A stretch of DNA of 64,000 nucleotides from contig NZ_QBUK01000015.1 of NCBI RefSeq assembly GCF_003058265.1, positions 1 through 64,000 on the forward strand, given 5' to 3'. Positions 52,865 to 61,921 of this stretch are shown here, piece after piece (position 1 is the stretch's first letter; each line of letters starts with the position of its first letter). Made by a program: the position numbers and the translations under genes. Under the pieces are notes generated by a model that searched no databases, was not told the origin of the DNA, and saw only the letters and a program-made list of their open reading frames with translations. Source of the stretch: Flagellimonas amoyensis. GTDB lineage: Bacteria; Bacteroidota; Bacteroidia; Flavobacteriales; Flavobacteriaceae.

Positions 52865-53178
52865 AACAATATTCCATTGTCCTTGTCAACCTAGACCCAA
52901 CGATAGGAAGCGAGATAAAGAAAACGAGACCTTGTATCATCATCTCCCCGAACGAGATGAACAAATATCTGAACACCATCGTACTTGCTCCCATGACAAC
53001 CAACTTAAAAAAATATCCCACAAGGGTTCCGGTCAATCATAATGGAAAGAAAGGAATGGTTGCCATAGACCAAATCAGAACAGTGGACAAGACTAGGATA
53101 ATTCGCGTGTTTGAAAGCCTGACACCATCAGAAATCGAAAAATGTAAAGAAGTCATCAAGGAAACCTTTGTTGACTGA
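52855..53178 (+). CDS. PemK/MazF-type mRNA interferase toxin
   Basis: Sequence-specific endoribonuclease toxin of type II, 107 residues. The family pattern is clear: QYSIVLVNLDPTIGSEIKKT with Arg-Pro next (TRPCIIIS), then TIVLAPMTTN, and VAIDQIRTVDKTRI toward the C-terminus. Its ATG lies within the antitoxin gene. The cleaved sequence cannot be predicted. The pair sits in the accessory stretch between rimO and ftsY. Confidence 0.93.
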   Translation: MDLKQYSIVLVNLDPTIGSEIKKTRPCIIISPNEMNKYLNTIVLAPMTTNLKKYPTRVPVNHNGKKGMVAIDQIRTVDKTRIIRVFESLTPSEIEKCKEVIKETFVD

Positions 53179-53206
53179 AAAAACACTCAAATCAAACAAA
53201 TCCCAC

Positions 53207-54868
53207 CTACTTCTGGTAAGCCACTGGTATTTTCCGGGAATGGGTCAAATCTTCAAAAGCTTTTCCGATCCGCAGCAAATGTGCCTCTGAAAAAGGTTTC
53301 CCGATAAAGGTCAAACTTTCGGGTTCGCCATTGGGCTTGTACCCCATAGGGATAGTAAGGGCGGGATATTCGGCCACCGCGGCATACCCTGCATGGTAAT
53401 TGTTGATGCTCAAAATGGCATCCAACTTTAGTCCTTCCATCACATCAAAGAAAGATTTCCCTGCATTTTTCAGTTCGCTCTTGATCTTTTCAAAATCTTC
53501 TTGGGACGTGGAATCGGCCAAGATCCCATCAAAACGGGCCTGCCCATAAGGTATGCGCACCAAGGAATCGGCACTGTTGAAACGGACCACATCCTCAATC
53601 TTTTCAACCTTTACCACATCCTTGTTCTTGACCATGGCCTCCAAGTAGTCCTGAAGGTCTTTTTTCATGTCCAGATTCAACAAGGTGAGGAAATGATCCA
53701 ATTGGACATCCTTCGGTTCAAACTCGACGATTTCGGCACCCGCTTCCCTAAGCTTTTCAACACTAAGGGCATATAGGGAATCCCGCTCCATCAAATTTTT
53801 CATCACACCCAAACGAACAGTTTTCAGGGGTTCGGGTTGCGTCCATGCAGATAAAACCCCTGGTTCAGGTTCCACCGACTTGGCATCTGCACCGTCCCTC
53901 CCCAGCATGGCGTCCAACAAAATGGCATTGTCGGTCACATTTCTGGTCATGGGACCCGGCGTGTCCAACGTGCTGGAAATGGGCACAATACCTGTTCGGC
54001 TCAGCAACCCAATGGTAGGTTTCAGACCCACGACCGAGTTTTGGCTGGAGGGTGAAAGGATGGAGCCCGATGTTTCGGTCCCCACTGCACCGACCGCATA
54101 ATTGGCGGCCATCGATGTGCCACTACCGGCACTGGATCCACCTGTATCAAATTGTTGTCGTCCGTAGGGATTCATGGTCTGTCCGCCCACGGCACTCTGT
54201 CCGTTGGGGCACACATCGCAGATGAAATTGGCCCATTCGCTCAAATTCACTTTGCCTAGGATGAGCGCTCCCTTTTCCTTCAATCGTTGTACAATAAAGG
54301 CATCCTCCGTTTGGTTGTCCTTCAATGCAACAGCCCCGGCAGTCGTTTTCATTTCCGAAGTGCCGATGTTGTCCTTCAACAAAATGGGCATCCCATAAAT
54401 GGGATGATGGATTTCCAGACTCTCATCCAAATTCCGGGCCTCTTCCAACACGTTTGGGTTCAATGCAATGATGGTGTTCAGCGTAGTGCTGTTCGGAAGT
54501 TCGTAGGTATAGATTCGGTGCAGGTAGAACAGGACCAAATCTTCATAGGTGAACGTTCCCGCATCGATATGTTTCTGGATGGTGGGAATGTCCTGTTCCA
54601 AGACCAAAGGTTTCATCTTCTCGTATTGGGCCGATGGAAATCGGGACACTTCCCCGTACAAGGGCATAAACACCTCGTTTTTGTCCAACACCTTGCTCTG
54701 GATGAATCGGTAGCGCATCCGTTCGCTTTCGTTGTCGGCACTGGCCGCCACCTCTGTGGAATCGTTATAAGGGGTCCAAAGGACAACTTCCTCCTTCGGT
54801 TCCACATTTTTCTGCTTGCAAGCAGAAAGAACAATGATCAAAAAGCCGAGGATGAGTTGTCTGTACAT
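53207..54868 (-). CDS. Amidase, lipoprotein
   Basis: Amidase-signature family hydrolase, 553 residues. The Ser-cisSer-Lys triad is visible: Lys in PILLKDNIGT, and the serines in GGSSAGSGTSMAAN and GTETSGSI. A lipoprotein signal (LGFLIIVLSAC) places it in the envelope, unlike GatA, so it is not part of tRNA amidation. Its substrate is unknown. It lies immediately downstream of ftsY (5-base gap) and so may be co-transcribed. The minus-strand gene is convergent with the toxin-antitoxin pair. Confidence 0.92.
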   Translation of the reverse strand: MYRQLILGFLIIVLSACKQKNVEPKEEVVLWTPYNDSTEVAASADNESERMRYRFIQSKVLDKNEVFMPLYGEVSRFPSAQYEKMKPLVLEQDIPTIQKHIDAGTFTYEDLVLFYLHRIYTYELPNSTTLNTIIALNPNVLEEARNLDESLEIHHPIYGMPILLKDNIGTSEMKTTAGAVALKDNQTEDAFIVQRLKEKGALILGKVNLSEWANFICDVCPNGQSAVGGQTMNPYGRQQFDTGGSSAGSGTSMAANYAVGAVGTETSGSILSPSSQNSVVGLKPTIGLLSRTGIVPISSTLDTPGPMTRNVTDNAILLDAMLGRDGADAKSVEPEPGVLSAWTQPEPLKTVRLGVMKNLMERDSLYALSVEKLREAGAEIVEFEPKDVQLDHFLTLLNLDMKKDLQDYLEAMVKNKDVVKVEKIEDVVRFNSADSLVRIPYGQARFDGILADSTSQEDFEKIKSELKNAGKSFFDVMEGLKLDAILSINNYHAGYAAVAEYPALTIPMGYKPNGEPESLTFIGKPFSEAHLLRIGKAFEDLTHSRKIPVAYQK

Positions 54869-54873
54869 ATATT

Positions 54874-55830
54874 TTACATTTTGAAGAACGAATCCACAAA
54901 TTCGTATTTGTTAAAAACTTGTAGGTCCTCGATGCCCTCTCCCACTCCAATGTATTTCACGGGAATCTTGAACTGGTCCGATATACCGATGACCACACCG
55001 CCCTTAGCAGTACCGTCCAACTTGGTCACTGCCAAACTGGTCACCTCGGTGGCCTTGGTAAATTGTTTGGCCTGCTCAAAGGCATTCTGCCCTGTGGACC
55101 CGTCCAGCACCAAAAGTACTTCGTGTGGCGCATCGGGAACTACTTTTTGCATCACACGCTTCACTTTGGAAAGCTCGTTCATCAGATTGACCTTGTTGTG
55201 CAACCTACCGGCAGTGTCCACCAATACCACATCGGCTTGGTCCGCCACGGCAGAGTTGAGGGTATCGAATGCCACGGAAGCGGGATCGCTCCCCATTTTT
55301 TGTTTGATGATGGGCACCTGCACCCTGTCCGCCCATACCTGCAATTGGTCAATGGCGGCCGCCCGGAAGGTATCGCCCGCTCCCAACAACACTTTCAGTC
55401 CCTTGTTCTTGAACTGGTGTGCCAATTTCCCAATAGTGGTGGTCTTACCCACGCCGTTCACGCCAACGACCATGATCACATACGGTTTTTTATCGGTGGG
55501 TATAGAGATTTCGGTACTTTCGCCCACATGGGTCTCGGAAAGGAGCCCTGCTATTTCTTCGCGAAGGATGGTATTGAGTTCATCCGTCCCCATGTATTTG
55601 TCACGGGAGACCCGCTCTTCGATGCGTTCAATGATCTTGAGGGTAGTGTTCACCCCTACGTCCGAGGAGACCAAAACCTCCTCAAGGTTGTCCAGTACCT
55701 CATCGTCCACCTTGGACTTTCCGGCCACGGCCTTGCCCAATTTACCAAAGAAACTGGATTTTGATTTTTCCAGGCCCTTGTCCAAAGTCTCTTTCTTGTC
55801 CTTTGAAAATATATTCTTGAATAAGCTCAT
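54874..55830 (-). CDS. ftsY: Signal recognition particle receptor FtsY
   Basis: GTPase that docks SRP-ribosome complexes at the membrane for co-translational insertion. The 318-residue product has the helical N domain and the G domain with GVNGVGKTTTIGKLA, DTAGR, TKLDGTAKGG and the C-terminal GVGEGIEDLQVF. The acidic A domain of enteric FtsY is absent, as usual in this phylum. It belongs to the conserved cinA-rpmB-rpmG-DUF4295-ftsY group on the minus strand. Confidence 0.96.
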   Translation of the reverse strand: MSLFKNIFSKDKKETLDKGLEKSKSSFFGKLGKAVAGKSKVDDEVLDNLEEVLVSSDVGVNTTLKIIERIEERVSRDKYMGTDELNTILREEIAGLLSETHVGESTEISIPTDKKPYVIMVVGVNGVGKTTTIGKLAHQFKNKGLKVLLGAGDTFRAAAIDQLQVWADRVQVPIIKQKMGSDPASVAFDTLNSAVADQADVVLVDTAGRLHNKVNLMNELSKVKRVMQKVVPDAPHEVLLVLDGSTGQNAFEQAKQFTKATEVTSLAVTKLDGTAKGGVVIGISDQFKIPVKYIGVGEGIEDLQVFNKYEFVDSFFKM

Positions 55831-55934
55831 CTCGTGTTCAATAGATAATCCCCAAAGATAGCAAAGTAAGGGGAGTTATGTTAAATCAATGTTCCTTTGC
55901 CGTGAAATGTCTTGGCCCGGTGGCCTATGGACAT

Positions 55935-55960
55935 AAAAAAAGCCGCTCTATGTGAGCGGC
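55935..55960 (-). terminator. Terminator after the DUF4295 gene
   Basis: GCCGCTC (55942-55948) pairs with GAGCGGC (55954-55960) across 5 bases. On the minus strand a run of seven T follows, so rpmB-rpmG-DUF4295 ends here and ftsY needs its own promoter or read-through. Confidence 0.85.
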
Positions 55961-55987
55961 TCCGTATTTCCTATGGGGAAATTTGTC

Positions 55988-56140
55988 TTATTGCTTGTTC
56001 AACCAATCGTTGACCATTTCAGGAGCCATTACAGACTCTACGAAAGTATAGGCACCTGTTTTAGGAGACTTTACCATTTTGATGGCCTTGGTCAATCTTT
56101 TGGATGATGATTGAAGCGTTGCTACTGTTTTCTTTGCCAT
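55988..56140 (-). CDS. DUF4295 protein
   Basis: A 50-residue basic protein, starting MAKKTVATLQSSSKRLTKAI and ending NDWLNKQ. DUF4295 is a Bacteroidota-specific small family always next to rpmG and rpmB, so a ribosome-related role is plausible but not known. It lies 37 bases after rpmG and before the terminator at 55935. Confidence 0.92.
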   Translation of the reverse strand: MAKKTVATLQSSSKRLTKAIKMVKSPKTGAYTFVESVMAPEMVNDWLNKQ

Positions 56141-56177
56141 GGCTTATGTTTGTTTGCCTTTTCGTGATGAAAAGGGA

Positions 56178-56360
56178 TTACTTGATTTCTTTATGGACGG
56201 TCATGCGCTTAAGGATAGGGTTGAATTTTTTGATCTCCATCCTATCTGGCGTATTCTTCTTGTTCTTGGTGGTAATGTACCTGGACGTACCTGGCATACC
56301 AGATTCCTTGTGCTCTGTGCACTCCAAAATTACCTGAATCCTATTTCCTTTCTTGGCCAT
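56178..56360 (-). CDS. rpmG: 50S ribosomal protein L33
   Basis: Large-subunit protein of 60 residues, complete, starting [20 protein letters not shown]. The Cys pairs of the zinc-binding form are reduced to a single Cys, so it is the zinc-free type. It follows rpmB by 28 bases. Confidence 0.96.
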   Translation of the reverse strand: MAKKGNRIQVILECTEHKESGMPGTSRYITTKNKKNTPDRMEIKKFNPILKRMTVHKEIK

Positions 56361-56388
56361 TGTATCGTACTTAAAACGCTTATACTAC

Positions 56389-56616
56389 TTACTTTTGGGC
56401 ATTCATCTCCTTCAATACGGCAGAGATACCCTTCTTGTTGATGATTTTCAATCCTTTGGAAGATACGTTCAAGGTTACCCAACGGTCTTCTTCAGGAATG
56501 TAAAACTTCTTCTTGGAAACGTTCACATCGAACCTTCTCTTTGTCTTATTGATAGAAAAGGATACGTTGTTTCCAAACATCACCTTTTTTCCTGTAACTT
56601 CACAAACTTTAGACAT
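56389..56616 (-). CDS. rpmB: 50S ribosomal protein L28
   Basis: Large-subunit protein of 75 residues, starting MSKVCEVTGKKVMFGNNVSF, with the conserved NKTKRRFDVN and VSSKGLKIINKKG segments. It heads the rpmB-rpmG-DUF4295 group, 73 bases downstream of cinA. Confidence 0.96.
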   Translation of the reverse strand: MSKVCEVTGKKVMFGNNVSFSINKTKRRFDVNVSKKKFYIPEEDRWVTLNVSSKGLKIINKKGISAVLKEMNAQK

Positions 56617-56689
56617 CTCCCTAACTTTTGAGTGATTTTATTGAGGCTGCAAATTTATACCATTTTAACGGGACGTACAAAATTCTTTT

Positions 56690-57937
56690 TCAGAAATTTA
56701 AAATTTCTTTATAAAGCAGCTCAAAAGCCTTGCTTACAGACTTCTTCACCACCCGTTCCCGATGGTTTCCCATGGCAAATTTATGGGCCGTTGTCCCTCT
56801 TGGGGTACTGATCCCGATATAGACCGTTCCCACATCGGCATCCGAGTCACCTTTGGTGGGACCTGCATTGCCCGTGGTGGACACGGCAAAATCGGTTCCC
56901 AGTAGGCTCCTGACGTTCTCCGCCATGGCCATGGCAACTTCTTCACTGACCACCGAATATTGTTGGACCAAGGCTTCCGGGACACCCAGCACCTTGATCT
57001 TGGTCTCTGTGGCATAACTGACCACACTGCCCTTAAAATAGTTGGAAGCCCCGGGCACCGACGTGATCTGTTCCGCAATCCTTCCCCCGGTAAAGCTCTC
57101 GGCCGTGGCCAAGGTCATTTGCTTTTGGGTCAGGAACTTGCCTATTTGGCTTTCGATGGTCCCATCTTCTTCCTCTCCATAGATAATGTCCCCAATGATC
57201 GGGTACAATTTTTGGGCCTCGGCCTCAACGGAAGCCAAGAGTGCTTCCCTGTCCACCCCCTTGGAGGAAAGACGGAGCCTCACCCTACCCAGATTGGGCA
57301 AATAGGCCAATTTGATATGGGAAGGCAGATTGTTCTCCCACGACTCAATTTTCTCCGCGATGGCACTTTCTCCCATACCGTAGGTCAATAGGGTCTTGTG
57401 GACGATATAGGGCCGTTCGTAGGTTTCCATGATACTGGGCAAAACCGAACTGGTGATCAGGTTTTTCATCTCATAGGGCACCCCTGGCAGAAAAAAATAG
57501 GACACCTCTCCCTTTTTCATCCAGAGTCCCGGTGCCGTTCCGAACGCATTGTGGAGTACTGTTGCCTTGGAGGGTACCAATGCCTGTCTGCGGTTCAGGT
57601 CGGAAATGGGCGTGGTGATGTATTTTCTGAAAAGCTCTTCTATGTGTTCCAAGACCGATGCGTCCTCCACGAGGGTATCCCCGAAGAAGTTACAGAGCGT
57701 TTCCTTGGTAACATCGTCCTTGGTGGGGCCCAGGCCTCCCGTGACAATAATCACGGACGAGCGTTCACCGGCCTCTTGCAATGTGGTCGTGATATGCTCC
57801 CTATCGTCCTGCACCGAAGTGATCTGATATACAGAAACACCAATTTGGTTGAGCTCTTTGGCGATGAACGCGGAATTGGAATCGACTATTTGTCCAATAA
57901 GGATCTCATCCCCAATGGTGATGATCTCTGCCTGCAT
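56690..57937 (-). CDS. cinA: CinA family nicotinamide-nucleotide amidohydrolase
   Basis: Two-domain protein of 415 residues. The N-terminal MoaB-like domain (about 1-170; [21 protein letters not shown], with [11 protein letters not shown]) has ADP-ribose pyrophosphatase activity in studied members. The C-terminal domain (about 255-415; [20 protein letters not shown]) deamidates nicotinamide mononucleotide for NAD recycling. It directly follows the HPt gene (TAG-ATG) and precedes rpmB, the usual Flavobacteriaceae order. Confidence 0.94.
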   Translation of the reverse strand: MQAEIITIGDEILIGQIVDSNSAFIAKELNQIGVSVYQITSVQDDREHITTTLQEAGERSSVIIVTGGLGPTKDDVTKETLCNFFGDTLVEDASVLEHIEELFRKYITTPISDLNRRQALVPSKATVLHNAFGTAPGLWMKKGEVSYFFLPGVPYEMKNLITSSVLPSIMETYERPYIVHKTLLTYGMGESAIAEKIESWENNLPSHIKLAYLPNLGRVRLRLSSKGVDREALLASVEAEAQKLYPIIGDIIYGEEEDGTIESQIGKFLTQKQMTLATAESFTGGRIAEQITSVPGASNYFKGSVVSYATETKIKVLGVPEALVQQYSVVSEEVAMAMAENVRSLLGTDFAVSTTGNAGPTKGDSDADVGTVYIGISTPRGTTAHKFAMGNHRERVVKKSVSKAFELLYKEILNF

Positions 57938-58276
57938 CTATAGATCAAAATCTTTTTTGAGTTCTGCCACGACCTGAAGGACATCTTTCTTGAGCATCGG
58001 GAACTTGTCCGCTATCTCTTCCATGCTTGCCTCATTTTTTCCCAAGGTCTCTATTTCCAACGCCCTGTCCCTGGTCTGCTCCATGCCCAAAATATCCACA
58101 TTGGGCTTTATTTTATGGGCCAGTTTATAAACGTTTTCGTGATCTTTATTTCCAATGGCATTTTCCAATCCTTCCAAGTCTTCCGGAACTTCTTCCAGAA
58201 AAACGGAAATCACAGAGACAATGAAATCTTCATCGCCTTCGGCCATTTCATTAATTTTATCGAGGTTGTAAATCAT
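57938..58276 (-). CDS. HPt (histidine phosphotransfer) domain protein
   Basis: A stand-alone phosphotransfer protein of 112 residues forming a four-helix bundle. The phospho-accepting residue is probably His54 in YKLAHKIKPNV. Partner kinases or response regulators are not in the window. Its ATG overlaps the stop of the FAH-family gene by one base (TAATG), and its stop abuts the cinA start, so it is embedded in a metabolic operon. Confidence 0.87.
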   Translation of the reverse strand: MIYNLDKINEMAEGDEDFIVSVISVFLEEVPEDLEGLENAIGNKDHENVYKLAHKIKPNVDILGMEQTRDRALEIETLGKNEASMEEIADKFPMLKKDVLQVVAELKKDFDL

Positions 58277-58887
58277 TATCTTACGTTGATTTCAAATAGT
58301 GTTTCTCCTTCAAGCATTCCTGAAAGGTAGTCATTTGGGCTTACTTTACCAACCCCAGACGGGGTACCCGTAAATAGGATATCTCCTTTTTTCAGCATAA
58401 AATAAGTCGACACATGGGCAATGATTTCATCTATCTTCCACAACATCAGAGCGGTATTTCCTTTCTGGACCGTTTCCTCGTTTTTTGACAGGGAAAAATC
58501 GAGATGGTCCACATTTTCGAACCTGCTCTTGGGCAACCAGTTGCCAACCACCGCAGACCCATCAAATCCCTTGGCCTTTTCCCAAGGCAGTCCCTTCGCC
58601 TTCAGTTTGGCCTGCACGTCCCTGGCCGTAAAATCTATGCCTAGGCCAATTTCATCATAATAGTTATGGGCAAATTCCCTGGCGATATGTTTTCCCACTT
58701 TCTTGATCTTGACCAAGACCTCCACTTCATGGTGGACGTCGTTGGAAAACTCGGGAATGTAAAAATCCTGTTCTTTGGGGAGTATGGCCGAATCGGGTTT
58801 GATGAAGACGACCGGTTCTTCCGGACGCTCATTGTTCAGTTCTTCAATGTGGTCCACATAATTGCGACCAATACATATCAGTTTCAT
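58276..58887 (-). CDS. Fumarylacetoacetate hydrolase (FAH) family protein
   Basis: FAH-fold enzyme of 203 residues. It starts KLICIGRNYVDHIEELNNERP and contains the metal-binding acidic residues within HHEVEVLVKI and GIDFTARDVQ, then the catalytic loop with KGFDGSAVVG, and GDILFTGTPSGVG near the C-terminus. The family includes acylpyruvate hydrolases and oxaloacetate decarboxylases. It is coupled to the HPt gene and follows the exonuclease gene by 33 bases. Confidence 0.9.
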   Translation of the reverse strand: MKLICIGRNYVDHIEELNNERPEEPVVFIKPDSAILPKEQDFYIPEFSNDVHHEVEVLVKIKKVGKHIAREFAHNYYDEIGLGIDFTARDVQAKLKAKGLPWEKAKGFDGSAVVGNWLPKSRFENVDHLDFSLSKNEETVQKGNTALMLWKIDEIIAHVSTYFMLKKGDILFTGTPSGVGKVSPNDYLSGMLEGETLFEINVR

Positions 58888-58920
58888 ATTGTTGTTTATT
58901 GGGGGTGTTTTGTGTGTTTC

Positions 58921-59694
58921 TCAAAGTTTGTTGTTGAGCTTGCTCAACTTAATCTGGGTAAGTACTTTCTTGGTGTAGAGCGGGAAATCTGCGTTCAAGA
59001 TCCAACCAAAATAGCCGGGTTCGGCCTCAAGGACTTCATCCACGGTCCTTCCCTTATGCTTACCGAACGAGAAAACGGCCCGTTCTTCTTCGTCCAAGAC
59101 TATGAAACCTGCAAAATCCAGCGATTGTTTCCGTGTCGTAAACTCGGACAGTTTTTTTACGTTGTTCTCCAGTTCGGGATATCTTTCCAGTTGGGCCAAC
59201 AGCACTTCATAAGTGGCCATGGTATCGGCCTCCGCACTGTGGGCATCTTCCAAATTCTTATCACAATAGAACTTGTAAGCAGCCTCCAAGGTGCGCTTTT
59301 CCATTTTATGGAAAATGGTCTGCACATCCACGGACACCATATTCTTCATATCAAAATCCACATCGGCCCGCAACATTTCCTCGGCCAAAAGTGGAATATC
59401 AAAACGATCGGAATTGAAACCGCCCAAATCACTGTCCCTGATCATTTTATAAATTTCCTTGGACAATTGTTTGAAGGTAGGCTCGTTGGCCACTTTCTCG
59501 TTGGATATGCCATGAACGGCCTCCGATTCGGGAGAAATGGGCATTTCTGGGTTCACCAACCATGTTCGGCTTTCTTTGTTTCCGTTGGGATATACCTTTA
59601 GGATGGAAATCTCCACGATCCTGTCCTTGGCCACATTGGTCCCGGTGGTCTCCAAATCAAAAAAACATATAGGCTTGGTCAATTGTAACTGCAT
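58921..59694 (-). CDS. DnaQ-like 3'-5' exonuclease
   Basis: DEDDh exonuclease, 257 residues. ExoI is FFDLETTGTN (Asp, Glu), ExoII is LGGFNSDRFDIPLL, and ExoIII is HSAEADTMATYEV (His, Asp). The C-terminal region (about 175-257) has a domain with FGKHKGRTVDEVL, often found on such proteins. It could proofread, repair or degrade nucleic acid; no polymerase part is attached. Confidence 0.92.
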   Translation of the reverse strand: MQLQLTKPICFFDLETTGTNVAKDRIVEISILKVYPNGNKESRTWLVNPEMPISPESEAVHGISNEKVANEPTFKQLSKEIYKMIRDSDLGGFNSDRFDIPLLAEEMLRADVDFDMKNMVSVDVQTIFHKMEKRTLEAAYKFYCDKNLEDAHSAEADTMATYEVLLAQLERYPELENNVKKLSEFTTRKQSLDFAGFIVLDEEERAVFSFGKHKGRTVDEVLEAEPGYFGWILNADFPLYTKKVLTQIKLSKLNNKL

Positions 59695-59775
59695 CTGGGG
59701 TCTTTGAATGTTTATGTAAGGCTTTTGCTCCCTAAATTTACGTATAGTGAAAGGAACATGGACCGTTTTTCCCGG

Positions 59776-61131
59776 TTATATTTCCCTGTTCACGTCCCAG
59801 GCTTCCAGATAATCGGCCACGGCCTTGACGAACATTCCGCCCAAAGCACCGTTCACCACCCTGTGGTCATAACTGTGCGAAAGGAACATTTTGCTTCGGA
59901 TACCTATATATTCTCCCTGATCAGTCTCGATGACAGAAGGCAGTTTCCGAATGGCCCCCAACGCGAGGATACCTACTTGTGGCTGGTTGATGATGGGCGT
60001 ACCGAACACACTGCCAAATGTGCCCACATTGGTCACGGTATAGGTCCCGTCCTTAACCTCATCGGGCTTCAACTGGTTGTTACGGGCCCTATTGGCGAGA
60101 TCGTTCACCGTTTTTGCCATACCGACGAGGTTCAACTGGTCTGCATTTTTGATAACAGGCACGATCAGGTTGCCATCGGGCAGGGCCGCTGCCATTCCCA
60201 AATTGATATTTTTCTTTTTGATAACCTTGTCTCCGTCCAGTGAAATGTTCATCATCGGGAATTTCTTCAATGCCACGGCCACAGCTTCCATAAATATGGG
60301 TGTGAAGGTCAATTTTTCGCCTTCCCGTTGCTCAAAGGCCTTCTTCATCTTTTCCCGCCAGTTCACCACATTGGTCACGTCCACTTCCACAAAACTCTGT
60401 ACGTGGGCAGAGGTGGAAACGCTATCGATCATATGCTGGGCGATGAGTTTTCCCATTCGGGTCAATGGAATGACCTCGTCACCATGTCCCACGGCAATGG
60501 GTGCATGTTTGGGTTTCTCCTCGGTCGCTTTCTGTGGTTTTGGTGCTTCCTCAACCGGTTTTTGTTCTTTAGGTGCCGGGGTCGGTGCAAGTTTTGCATT
60601 TCCGTTGGAACGGTCTTGCAGATAGGCCATGATGTCGGTCTTGGTCACCCTGCCTTCTTTACCTGTGCCTATGATGGCTTCCAGTTCTTCCATGGAGACC
60701 CCTTCTTCCTTGGCTATATTTTTCACCAAAGGTGAATAGAATCGCTCTGAGCTAGAAAAAACGGGTTTTGCGATGGTTACGGATTCCTTCACATGGGCCA
60801 TTTGGTTTTCCAAGACCTCAACGTGCTCCGCTACAGGCTCTTCCTCTACATCAGCGCTGCCACTATCCCCTGAAACATCATCCACATCGCCATCCACTTG
60901 GATCACGGCTACCACTTCACCCACTTTTATGACATCGTCCACATCGAACCGCTTTTCCAACAGCACACCTTCCACCTCACTGGGAACCTCGGAATCCACT
61001 TTATCGGTCGCGATCTCAAAGACAGCTTCATCCAATTCCACGGTATCGCCCACTTCTTTTAACCAAGTGGTCAACGTGGCCTCGGCGACACTTTCTCCCA
61101 TTTGCGGTAATTTCAATTCAAATTTTGCCAT
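59776..61131 (-). CDS. 2-oxoacid dehydrogenase E2 (dihydrolipoyl acyltransferase)
   Basis: Core acyltransferase of a 2-oxoacid dehydrogenase complex, 451 residues. A lipoyl domain (1-78; lipoyl Lys in TDKVDSEVPS), a peripheral-subunit-binding domain (about 130-170; YSPLVKNIAKEEGVSMEELE), a Pro/Ala/Lys-rich linker and the catalytic domain (about 225-451) are present. The active site reads SYDHRVVNGALGG, with Asn where many members have Asp, a variant known in some enzymes. Sequence fits branched-chain or pyruvate complexes; the substrate is not settled. No E1 or E3 gene is adjacent. ATG 61131 (MAKFELKLPQMGE) is preferred over 61146. Confidence 0.93.
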   Translation of the reverse strand: MAKFELKLPQMGESVAEATLTTWLKEVGDTVELDEAVFEIATDKVDSEVPSEVEGVLLEKRFDVDDVIKVGEVVAVIQVDGDVDDVSGDSGSADVEEEPVAEHVEVLENQMAHVKESVTIAKPVFSSSERFYSPLVKNIAKEEGVSMEELEAIIGTGKEGRVTKTDIMAYLQDRSNGNAKLAPTPAPKEQKPVEEAPKPQKATEEKPKHAPIAVGHGDEVIPLTRMGKLIAQHMIDSVSTSAHVQSFVEVDVTNVVNWREKMKKAFEQREGEKLTFTPIFMEAVAVALKKFPMMNISLDGDKVIKKKNINLGMAAALPDGNLIVPVIKNADQLNLVGMAKTVNDLANRARNNQLKPDEVKDGTYTVTNVGTFGSVFGTPIINQPQVGILALGAIRKLPSVIETDQGEYIGIRSKMFLSHSYDHRVVNGALGGMFVKAVADYLEAWDVNREI

Positions 61132-61224
61132 ATTCCTATTTATCAAAGTGATTTTGGATAGTATTTTGCAAAAATACTAAAGAAATTCACTTATTATTGG
61201 TTTGTGTGCATTTTTTAATCATTC

Positions 61225-61845
61225 TCAATTTGCCTTTATGGAATTCTCGAAGGGCACCCGGTTCACGATGCTCCTTCCCAAGGTGACCTCATCGGCAAAC
61301 TCCAGCTCGTCCCCAACGGAAATACCTCTGGCGATGGCCGAGGTAACGACCTCCAACCCTTCCAATTGCCTATAGATGTAAAAATTGGTGGTATCCCCTT
61401 CCATGGTCGAGCTCAAGGCAAAAATAAGTTCCTTGACCGTACCTTCCCTGACCTTTTGGATCAAAGAAGCGATATTGAGGTCTTGGGGACCCACCCCTTC
61501 CATAGGGGATATCTTGCCGCCGAGCACATGGTAAAGACCCTTGTATTGGGAAGTGTTCTCTATGGCCATCACATCCCTGATGTCTTCCACCACGCAGACC
61601 AAGCTCTCATCCCGCTTGGGGTTGGCGCATATCTCGCAGAGTTCGGTATCGGAAATGTTATGGCAGCTGCTGCAGAAATTCACCTCGCTTTTGAGCTTCA
61701 TCAGGGCATCTGTGAGCAGCTCCGTCCGCTCTTGGGGCTGTTTGAGCAGGTGGAGGACCAAACGCAACGCCGTACGCTTGCCTATGCCGGGCAACTGTGA
61801 CATTTCCTGGACCGCATTTTCCAATAGTTTGGACGAAAATTCCAT
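61225..61845 (-). CDS. recR: Recombination protein RecR
   Basis: Works with RecO and RecF to load RecA on gapped DNA. The 206-residue product has the N-terminal helix-hairpin-helix ([17 protein letters not shown]), a four-Cys zinc finger ([16 protein letters not shown]), a Toprim domain ([19 protein letters not shown]) and a C-terminal Walker-B-like region. A -7-like TAATTTTG lies upstream on the minus strand (61862-61869). Divergent from the symporter gene. Confidence 0.97.
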   Translation of the reverse strand: MEFSSKLLENAVQEMSQLPGIGKRTALRLVLHLLKQPQERTELLTDALMKLKSEVNFCSSCHNISDTELCEICANPKRDESLVCVVEDIRDVMAIENTSQYKGLYHVLGGKISPMEGVGPQDLNIASLIQKVREGTVKELIFALSSTMEGDTTNFYIYRQLEGLEVVTSAIARGISVGDELEFADEVTLGRSIVNRVPFENSIKAN

Positions 61846-61921
61846 AGGCTCTAATCTCCCACAAAATTACGATTTTAGCTTTACCAATTTACTTTCGTAC
61901 TTTGCAAATCAAAATTCATCT

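Noticed and set aside
61541..61921. N-terminal extension of the symporter across recR
   Set aside because: It is antisense to recR; the conserved protein begins at 61922 with a membrane helix.
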